From Ramlibacter sp. (GTDB taxonomy: Bacteria; Pseudomonadota; Gammaproteobacteria; Burkholderiales; Burkholderiaceae): DNA of 5,008 bases. A program made the translations under genes and the position numbers. Position 1 is the stretch's first letter. Each line of letters opens with the position of its first letter. The stretch lies in contig JACMQP010000632.1 of the NCBI GenBank assembly GCA_014376915.1, positions 1 through 5,008 of the forward strand, in the 5' to 3' direction. Shown here in pieces: positions 1 through 5,008 of the stretch. The notes beneath the pieces are model-generated. The model ran no database searches. It saw only the letters and a list, made by a program, of their open reading frames with translations, and was not told where the DNA came from.

Positions 1-525
1 CAGCACCGACAGCAACCGGTACTCGATCGGCGTCAGATGCACTTCGGCGCCGGCGCGCCGCACCAGCCTTGCCTGCCGGTCGATTTCGACCTCGCCGAAG
101 CGGAACACCGGATCGGCATTCGCCGGATCGCCTTCGCCTGCAGCGGCGCGCGGGCGGCGCAAGTTGGCGCGCACCCGCGCCAGTAATTCCCCAACACCGA
201 ACGGCTTGGTCAGGTAGTCGTCCGCGCCGGCATCGAGCGCGGCGATCTTGTCGCTCTCGTCGCTGCGCGCCGACAACACGATGATCGGCACCGCCGACCA
301 GCCGCGCACGTCGCGGATCAGCTCGGTCCCATCGCCGTCGGGCAGGCCCAGGTCCAGCACCAGCAGGTCGGGCTTGCGCGTGCCGGCTTCCGTGAGGCCG
401 CGCTTCATGGTTTCGGCCTCGTGCACCTGCCAGCCTTCCGCCTCCAGCGCCGCGCGGACAAAGCGGCGGATCTGGGGCTCGTCCTCGATCACGACGGCAA
501 CGGGAGCGGAGGTCGACATGGTCAT
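1..525 (-). CDS. kdpE: KdpE, OmpR-family response regulator of the kdp operon (3' end cut by window edge)
   Basis: Transcriptional activator that receives phosphate from KdpD and switches on the kdp potassium-pump genes; it acts in the cytoplasm on DNA. The visible 175 codons hold a complete receiver domain (about residues 8-125): acidic pocket E14-D15, phospho-acceptor D58 in the LLVLDLGLPDGDG motif, conserved S85 in VLSARS and K107 in the TKPFG motif. A short Ala/Gly-rich linker (about 126-140) leads into a winged-helix output domain, of which only the beginning, ending at HLTPIEYRLLSVL, is present; about 50 residues are missing beyond the left edge. The family is normally about 225-235 aa. 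The sequence follows E. coli KdpE closely through both parts. The start is taken at the ATG that overlaps the kdpD stop; a second in-frame ATG two codons later (517-519) is equally possible. No Shine-Dalgarno sequence is seen, so translation probably depends on coupling to kdpD. Confidence 0.96.
   Translation of the reverse strand, partial: MTMSTSAPVAVVIEDEPQIRRFVRAALEAEGWQVHEAETMKRGLTEAGTRKPDLLVLDLGLPDGDGTELIRDVRGWSAVPIIVLSARSDESDKIAALDAGADDYLTKPFGVGELLARVRANLRRPRAAAGEGDPANADPVFRFGEVEIDRQARLVRRAGAEVHLTPIEYRLLSVL
522..525 (-). other. ATGA stop/start overlap joining kdpD and kdpE
   Basis: The kdpD stop TGA (524-522) shares bases with a kdpE start ATG (525-523), forming ATGA on the minus strand. 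No purine-rich Shine-Dalgarno sequence is visible in the roughly 20 bases upstream (the end of kdpD), which favours termination-reinitiation coupling of the response regulator to its kinase. A second in-frame ATG at 519-517 means the exact first codon of KdpE is not settled. Confidence 0.8.
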
Positions 526-3230
526 GCCAATGATGCCGGATCGGCCGGCGGCGGCTTGCGCGGCAGCCGGATGGTGAACAGCGCGCCTCCCCCCGGCGCG
601 TTGGCGGCGCTGATCCGGCCGTGGTGCGCATCCACCACCGCCTTGCAGATGGCCAGGCCGAGGCCGACGCCCGGCGTCGCGGATTCGGTTTCGCCCCGGG
701 TGAATTTTTCGAACAGCGTGTCTTCCCGCCCGTGCAGCGCCGGCGGCAGGCCCGGCCCATGGTCGCGCACGGCGATCTCCAGCATGTTCTCCGTCACACG
801 GGCGGCGACGACGATCGGCGGCGCGCCGTAGCGTGCGGCGTTCTCGAGCAGGTTGACCAGCACCCGCTCGATCAACACCGCGTCGAACTCCACCAGCGGC
901 AGGTCAGCCGCCAGGGCCGTTGTCACCGGCCTTCCCGCCAGCGCCGATTGCGCGGCGCGGATCGCGCTGCCCACCACTTCCTCCACCGACTGCCATTCGA
1001 GCCGCAAGCTGACGGCGCCGCTTTGCAGCCGCGCCATGTCCAGCAGGTTGTTGACCAGGGTGTTGAGCTGGCGGGCCTGGTCCACCAGGGCTCGCGCGAT
1101 CTCGTCGCCTGCGGGAGCCAGCGGCGGCTGCGACTGGCGCAGCGATTCGGCCAGCCCGATCAGGGCCGTGAGCGGCGTGCGCACGTCGTGCGAGATCGCG
1201 GCCAGCAGCGCATTGCGCAGCCGCTCGGACTCCATCTCCACCACCGCCTGCTGCGCGATCTCGACATAGTGAACGCGCTCCAGCGCGATGGCGATCTGCC
1301 GCGCCAGCGTGTCGAGCTGCTGCATCTGCTCCGGGATCAGCAGCCAGCGGGGGTGCGCAGGCTGCAGCGCCAACACCCCGCGGATCCGCATCGGCGCCTT
1401 CAGTGGCAGGTAATGCCAGCTCTGCGCAGCCAGCGTCGCGGTGGCCAGGCCGGCCGGCTGGCCGTTGCGGAAGGACCAGTCGGCGACGCTGGCGTCGAAA
1501 CCATCGGGCGAGATGCCCGGCGGCACCAGCGCATCCCGCGTGTCGGTTCCCAGCACCAGGGACCGGCCGCCGAAGTTGCGCTGCACCGCGGCCTCGCCGA
1601 GCTCCGCCACCTGGGACGCCAGCAGCGCGCCCGACAGGTCGCGCGTCAGTTCGAACAGGGACTGCGCCCGACGCTCGCGGCTGGACGAAATGCGGACCTG
1701 GAATTTCAGGCCGGCGGTCAGCTGGCCGGTGAGCAGGCCCACCACCAGCATCACGGCGAACGTGACCAGGTACTGCACGTCGCTGACGGCGAACGACATG
1801 TGGGGCGGAACGAAGAAGAAGTCGAAGCCGGCCACGTTGAGCACCGCGGCCAGCGCCGCCGGGCCCCGTCCGAAGCGCACGGCCACCAGCACCACGCCGA
1901 GCAGGAACAGCATCACGATGTTGGCCTGGTCCAGCAGGTCCCGCAGCGGCCAGGCCGCCAGCGTGATGGCCACGCTGGCGGCGGCCGCCCAGGCGTAGCG
2001 CGACCAGTTCCGTTGCCACGCGGATTCGGCTTCCTCGCCGGACTGGCTTTGCACGACCGGGGCGAGCCGGCGAGCGCTTTGCGCCTGTCCCACCTCCACG
2101 ATGTCCAGCGTCGGTGCCAGCACGGCCAGCCGGCGGGTCAGCGTGGCTCCGCCCAGGCCCAGCGGCAGCCGCGACGGGTGGGGCCGGCCGACCACCAGGG
2201 TCGCGCAGTTGAGCCGCTGCGCCTGCGCCACCAGTTCCGCCGGGACGTCGCTGCCGCTGAGGACAGCCGTGCCGGCACCCAGTTCTTCGGCCAGCTTGAG
2301 CACCGCCAGGATGCGATCGCGCTGCGCTGTCTGCAGCCGTTGCAGCTGCGGCGTCTCCACATAGGCGACATGCCAGCGCGCGTTCAGCTGGCCGGCCAGA
2401 CGGGCCGCGGTGCGCACCGTCTGCTCCGCGCCCTCGCGCGGCCCGATACAGGCCAGCATCGCGCCCTCGGTGTTCCAGACCGGGGCGATCGACTGCTCCA
2501 CCCGGTAGCTGCGGACGTCGTCCTCCACGTGTTCGGCGGTGCGGCGCAGCGCGATCTCGCGCAGCGCGATCAGGTTGCCCTTGCGAAAGAAGTTCTGCGC
2601 CGCCCGCTCCGCCTGCTGCGGCAGATAAACCTTGCCGGCCTTGAGCCGGTTCATCAGCTCGTCGGGCGTGACGTCGACCAGGATGATCTCGTCGGCCGCC
2701 TCCAGCACGGTGTCAGGCACCGTCTCATGGACACGGATACCGGTGATCGCGCCCACCGTGCCGTTCAGGCTTTCCAGGTGCTGGACGTTGAGCGCCGACC
2801 AGACGTCGATGCCGGCCTCCAGCAGTTCCTGGACGTCCTGCCAGCGCTTGGCATGGCGCGATCCCTCTACGTTGGAATGCGCCAGCTCGTCCACCAGCAA
2901 CACCTCGGGCCCGCGGGCCAGTGCGGCGTCGAGGTCGAACTCCTTGAGGACGCGGCCGCGATACGGGGCGTCGCGCAACGGCAGCTGAGGCAGGCCGGCC
3001 AGCAGTTCGGCCGTCTCGCTGCGGCCATGGGTCTCGACCACGCCCGCCACCAGGTCACGTCCGGCCTTGCGCTCGCGCTGGGCGGCGCTGAGCATGGCAT
3101 AGGTCTTGCCGACGCCGGCGCTGGCGCCGAAATAGATCCTCAGCTTGCCGCGCGCGCTCTGCGTCTCGTGCTGCTGCAGCTGGAGCAGCAATGCGTCCGG
3201 GTCTGGGCGTTGAGCGTCGGCGGCTGCCAT
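522..3230 (-). CDS. kdpD: KdpD, K+-responsive sensor histidine kinase
   Basis: Inner-membrane sensor kinase that senses K+ limitation or ionic stress and controls the phosphorylation of KdpE. The 902-aa length fits the family (about 895 in E. coli). Domains in order: N-terminal KdpD domain (about 28-240) with Walker A GASAGVGKT (35-43) and Walker B-like LLVDELAHSN (111-120); a universal-stress-protein-like domain (about 255-380); four closely spaced membrane segments (about 412-428, 436-452, 457-475, 486-506); an Arg-rich stretch after the last span (R513, R518, R520, R521); a GAF-like region (about 525-650); HisKA with phospho-acceptor H681 in SHDVRTPLT; and HATPase_c with N box N797, G1 DHGPGLP (823-829), F box LFEKF (839-843) and G2 GVGLGLA (854-860). 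All catalytic motifs are intact. The ATG start is supported by an RPDPDALL segment near the N-terminus that resembles the E. coli start region. It lies 9 nt after kdpC and overlaps kdpE by ATGA. Its upstream ribosome-binding site is weak. Confidence 0.98.
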   Translation of the reverse strand: MAAADAQRPDPDALLLQLQQHETQSARGKLRIYFGASAGVGKTYAMLSAAQRERKAGRDLVAGVVETHGRSETAELLAGLPQLPLRDAPYRGRVLKEFDLDAALARGPEVLLVDELAHSNVEGSRHAKRWQDVQELLEAGIDVWSALNVQHLESLNGTVGAITGIRVHETVPDTVLEAADEIILVDVTPDELMNRLKAGKVYLPQQAERAAQNFFRKGNLIALREIALRRTAEHVEDDVRSYRVEQSIAPVWNTEGAMLACIGPREGAEQTVRTAARLAGQLNARWHVAYVETPQLQRLQTAQRDRILAVLKLAEELGAGTAVLSGSDVPAELVAQAQRLNCATLVVGRPHPSRLPLGLGGATLTRRLAVLAPTLDIVEVGQAQSARRLAPVVQSQSGEEAESAWQRNWSRYAWAAAASVAITLAAWPLRDLLDQANIVMLFLLGVVLVAVRFGRGPAALAAVLNVAGFDFFFVPPHMSFAVSDVQYLVTFAVMLVVGLLTGQLTAGLKFQVRISSSRERRAQSLFELTRDLSGALLASQVAELGEAAVQRNFGGRSLVLGTDTRDALVPPGISPDGFDASVADWSFRNGQPAGLATATLAAQSWHYLPLKAPMRIRGVLALQPAHPRWLLIPEQMQQLDTLARQIAIALERVHYVEIAQQAVVEMESERLRNALLAAISHDVRTPLTALIGLAESLRQSQPPLAPAGDEIARALVDQARQLNTLVNNLLDMARLQSGAVSLRLEWQSVEEVVGSAIRAAQSALAGRPVTTALAADLPLVEFDAVLIERVLVNLLENAARYGAPPIVVAARVTENMLEIAVRDHGPGLPPALHGREDTLFEKFTRGETESATPGVGLGLAICKAVVDAHHGRISAANAPGGGALFTIRLPRKPPPADPASLA

Positions 3231-3239
3231 GGGCTCAGG
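3231..3239 (-). other. 9-nt kdpC-kdpD junction with weak ribosome-binding signal
   Basis: The minus strand between the kdpC TAA and the kdpD ATG reads CCTGAGCCC. There is no AGGAG-like sequence here or in the last codons of kdpC (only a poor GAAG/TGAG resemblance), unlike the strong site before kdpC. There is no room for a terminator or a separate promoter in the gap, so kdpD most likely shares the kdpBC transcript. The weaker site would fit the general pattern that sensor kinases are made in smaller amounts than the pump (inference). Confidence 0.6.
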
Positions 3240-3812
3240 TTACTTCATGCCGTCCAGCGCCACGTTCAGGCGCAGCACATTGACGCGCCGCTCACCCAGG
3301 AAGCCGAGCAACGGGGCTTCGGTCTGCTGGTCGACCAGCGCCTTGACCTTGTCTGGCGCCAGGCTGCGGGCCCTGGCCACGCGCGCGATCTGGTATTGCG
3401 CCGCAGCGGGGCTAATGTGCGGGTCCAGCCCGCTGGCCGAGGCCGTGACAAGGTCCACCGGCACCGGCGCGCTGTTGCCGGGTTCGGCGGCGCGCAGGGC
3501 CTCGACGCGGCCTTTGACCGCATCGGTCAGCGCCGGATTGAGCGGCCCCTGGTTGGAACCGCTGGAGGCGGCGGCGTTGTAAGGCATGGGGCTGGTGGCC
3601 GAAGGACGGCCCCAAAAATGTTTGGGATCGGAGAAGTTCTGGCCGATCAGGGCGGAACCCACCGGTTTGCCGTCGCGCACGATCAGGCTGCCAGCGGCCT
3701 GCACCGGAAACAGCGCCTGCGCCGCCACGGTCACGACCAGGGGGTAGGCCAGGCCGGTGACCAACGTCAGCACGAGAAAGAAGACCAGAAGGGGACGAAC
3801 GATGTCTTTCAT
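3240..3812 (-). CDS. kdpC: KdpC, small accessory subunit of the KdpFABC potassium pump
   Basis: Single-span inner-membrane subunit of the ATP-driven K+ importer KdpFABC; in the known complex it packs against KdpA, stabilises assembly and affects ATP affinity. The 190-aa product has the normal family length. A hydrophobic segment at about residues 7-34 is the one membrane anchor, and the rest is the periplasmic domain. Family signatures are all present: GSALIGQNF (52-60), FWGRPSA (66-72), [13 protein letters not shown] (78-90), and [19 protein letters not shown] (117-135) followed by AAAQYQ. The ATG start is backed by a good Shine-Dalgarno sequence (AAGGAG, 5-nt spacer) and by an N-terminus (MKDIVRPLL) that leads straight into the membrane segment. 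It sits between kdpB and kdpD with 9-nt gaps on each side, as expected for a kdpFABC-DE operon. No truncation or missing motif is seen. Confidence 0.98.
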   Translation of the reverse strand: MKDIVRPLLVFFLVLTLVTGLAYPLVVTVAAQALFPVQAAGSLIVRDGKPVGSALIGQNFSDPKHFWGRPSATSPMPYNAAASSGSNQGPLNPALTDAVKGRVEALRAAEPGNSAPVPVDLVTASASGLDPHISPAAAQYQIARVARARSLAPDKVKALVDQQTEAPLLGFLGERRVNVLRLNVALDGMK

Positions 3813-3817
3813 GACAA

Positions 3818-3823
3818 CTCCTT
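3818..3823 (-). promoter_or_regulatory. Shine-Dalgarno sequence of kdpC, embedded in the kdpB stop codon
   Basis: On the minus strand the sequence reads TAAGGAG-TTGTC-ATG. The AAGGAG core is a near-ideal ribosome-binding site with a 5-nt spacer to the kdpC ATG, and its first two bases are the last two of the kdpB TAA stop. A ribosome finishing kdpB would stand directly on the kdpC initiation site, so coupled translation and matched subunit amounts are likely (inference). It fixes the kdpC start. Confidence 0.85.
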
Positions 3824-5008
3824 AGACCAGACCCGTGGCGGCGAGCACCAGGTCGATGGCTTTGATGCCGATAAAGGGAACGATGAGGCCGCCCAGGCCG
3901 TAGATGGCGAGGTTGCGGCGCAGCAGCGCGGCGGCGCCGACGGCACGGTACTTCACGCCTTTCAGCGCCAGCGGGATCAGGAACACGATGATCAGCGCGT
4001 TGAAGATCACGGCCGACAGGATCGCCGATTGCGGGCTGGCCAGCTGCATCACGTTGAGCGCGCCCAGCTGCGGATAGGTGGAGACGAAGATCGCCGGAAT
4101 GATGGCGAAGTACTTGGCCACGTCGTTGGCGATCGAAAAGGTGGTGAGCGAGCCCCGTGTCATCAGCAGCGCCTTGCCGGTCTCCACCACTTCCAGCAGC
4201 TTGGTCGGGTTGGAGTCCAGGTCCACCATGTTGGCGGCCTCCTTGGCCGCCTGGGTGCCGCTGTTCATCGCCACCGCCACGTCCGCTTGCGCCAGCGCCG
4301 GCGCGTCGTTGGTGCCGTCGCCCGTCATGGCCACCAGCCGGCCCTCGGCCTGGTATGCGCGGATCAGTTTGAGCTTGTCTTCCGGCGTGGCCTCGGCCAG
4401 GAAGTCGTCGACCCCGGCCTCCGCGGCGATCGCGGCGGCGGTGAGCTTGTTGTCGCCGGTGATCAGCACGGTCTTGATGCCCATCCGGCGCAACTCGGCG
4501 AAGCGTTCCTTGATGCCGGTCTTGACGATGTCCTTGAGCTCGACCACGCCCAGCACCGTGTTGCCTTCCGACACCGCCAGCGGCGTGCTGCCGCGGCGGG
4601 CGATGTCGTCGGCTGCACGGAGCACCTCGGGCGCAACGGTGCCCCCGTGCGCTTCCACGTACTTGCGTACGGCGTCGACCGCGCCCTTGCGGATCGCCAC
4701 CACCGCACCGTCGCGTTGGACATCCACGCCGCTCATGCGAGTCTGCGCAGTGAAGGGAAGGAACACTGCGCCCTCCGCACCGTGGTCGTCGACGCGCGAG
4801 CGGCGCGCCAGTTCCACGATGCTGCGGCCCTCGGGCGTTTCGTCGGCCAGCGAGGCCAGCAGCGCCGTCCGCGCGAGGTTGCCCTCGACGATGCCGGGTG
4901 CGGGCACGAAGGCCGCGGCCTGCCGGTTGCCGTGGGTGATGGTGCCGGTCTTGTCCAGCAACAGCACGTCCACATCCCCGGCGGCCCCCACTGCGCGGCC
5001 CGAGGTCG
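3822..5008 (-). CDS. kdpB: KdpB, P-type ATPase subunit of the K+ pump (5' end cut by window edge)
   Basis: Catalytic, ATP-hydrolysing subunit of KdpFABC (P-type ATPase, class IA), which energises K+ uptake through KdpA in the inner membrane. The frame is open to the right edge, so only the last 394 codons of roughly 690 are present. Residue numbers here count from the GTG codon at 4989-4991, which is internal, not a start; upstream codons read TSGRA, continuing a KdpB-like sequence. Visible are the phosphorylation motif DKTGT (Asp13, equivalent to D307 in E. coli), a nucleotide-binding domain with FTAQTRMSG (80-88) and KGAVDA (K102), the ITGDN motif, the hinge motif TGDGTNDAP (Asp225), and the NDVAK motif with charged D290 and K293, corresponding to D583/K586 in membrane helix 5 of E. 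coli. Further hydrophobic segments follow, ending at ATGLV. The N-terminal membrane helices and actuator domain (TGES) lie outside. The TAA stop overlaps the kdpC ribosome-binding site. Confidence 0.98.
   Translation of the reverse strand, partial: TSGRAVGAAGDVDVLLLDKTGTITHGNRQAAAFVPAPGIVEGNLARTALLASLADETPEGRSIVELARRSRVDDHGAEGAVFLPFTAQTRMSGVDVQRDGAVVAIRKGAVDAVRKYVEAHGGTVAPEVLRAADDIARRGSTPLAVSEGNTVLGVVELKDIVKTGIKERFAELRRMGIKTVLITGDNKLTAAAIAAEAGVDDFLAEATPEDKLKLIRAYQAEGRLVAMTGDGTNDAPALAQADVAVAMNSGTQAAKEAANMVDLDSNPTKLLEVVETGKALLMTRGSLTTFSIANDVAKYFAIIPAIFVSTYPQLGALNVMQLASPQSAILSAVIFNALIIVFLIPLALKGVKYRAVGAAALLRRNLAIYGLGGLIVPFIGIKAIDLVLAATGLV

Noticed and set aside
248..831. Two overlapping plus-strand frames across the kdpE start and kdpD end
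   Set aside because: Both are antisense to well-supported genes and have low-complexity composition with no recognisable protein features.
1441..1998. 185-aa open frame on the plus strand, antisense to kdpD
   Set aside because: The composition (Ser/Arg/Ala/Thr-rich) and lack of any domain or ribosome-binding signal fit an antisense shadow of kdpD, whose own frame is fully supported by domain motifs.
904..2019. 371-aa open frame on the minus strand inside kdpD
   Set aside because: It lies in a different frame of the intact kdpD gene, is composed mostly of Ala/Gly/Arg/Pro, and shows no motif. This is typical of a shadow frame in GC-rich coding DNA.
3231..3239. Possible terminator or separate kdpDE promoter between kdpC and kdpD
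   Set aside because: The gap is only 9 nt with no inverted repeat or T-run, and I could not make out a convincing -35/-10 pair in the end of kdpC.
4989..4991. GTG at this position as the start of a shorter kdpB-like gene
   Set aside because: The upstream codons to the window edge stay open and encode TSGRA, which continues the conserved KdpB sequence before DKTGT. The GTG is therefore an internal valine codon and the gene extends past the right edge.
1..5008. Search for a novel system, mobile element, repeat array or RNA gene
   Set aside because: More than 99% of the window is explained by four conserved kdp genes in intact frames. No direct repeats, tRNA-like structure or transposase fragment were noticed, and there is no gene-free stretch longer than 9 nt.

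Overview
The window is a contiguous, minus-strand stretch of a high-affinity potassium-uptake operon of the kdpFABC-kdpDE type. Read in the direction of transcription (from the right edge leftwards) it holds the 3' portion of kdpB, all of kdpC, all of kdpD and the 5' portion of kdpE. There is essentially no non-coding DNA: the gaps are 9 nt (kdpB-kdpC), 9 nt (kdpC-kdpD) and a 4-nt ATGA overlap (kdpD-kdpE).

The DNA is GC-rich (about two thirds G+C by eye) with strong G/C preference at third codon positions. The proteins are recognisably close to proteobacterial Kdp proteins, including E. coli as far as I can recall its sequences. Together this suggests a beta- or gammaproteobacterium with a GC-rich genome; a Burkholderiales member is my best guess, but that is inference and cannot be settled without a database search.

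Layout: 1-525 kdpE (response regulator, cut by the left edge inside its DNA-binding domain); 522-3230 kdpD (902-aa sensor kinase, all expected domains intact); 3240-3812 kdpC (190-aa accessory subunit); 3822-5008 kdpB (P-type ATPase subunit, last 394 residues, cut by the right edge just upstream of the phosphorylation motif). The plus strand carries only shadow reading frames.

How they work together: KdpB hydrolyses ATP and is coupled to the channel-like KdpA subunit (outside the window) to import K+, with KdpC as the small single-span stabilising subunit. KdpD senses K+ limitation or ionic stress, autophosphorylates on a histidine and passes the phosphate to an aspartate on KdpE, which activates the promoter upstream of the structural genes. 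That promoter would lie beyond the right edge. The tight spacing suggests that kdpDE is co-transcribed with the pump genes, giving positive autoregulation. I see no mobile element, RNA gene, CRISPR array, broken gene or novel system here; this is an ordinary, intact housekeeping/stress locus.
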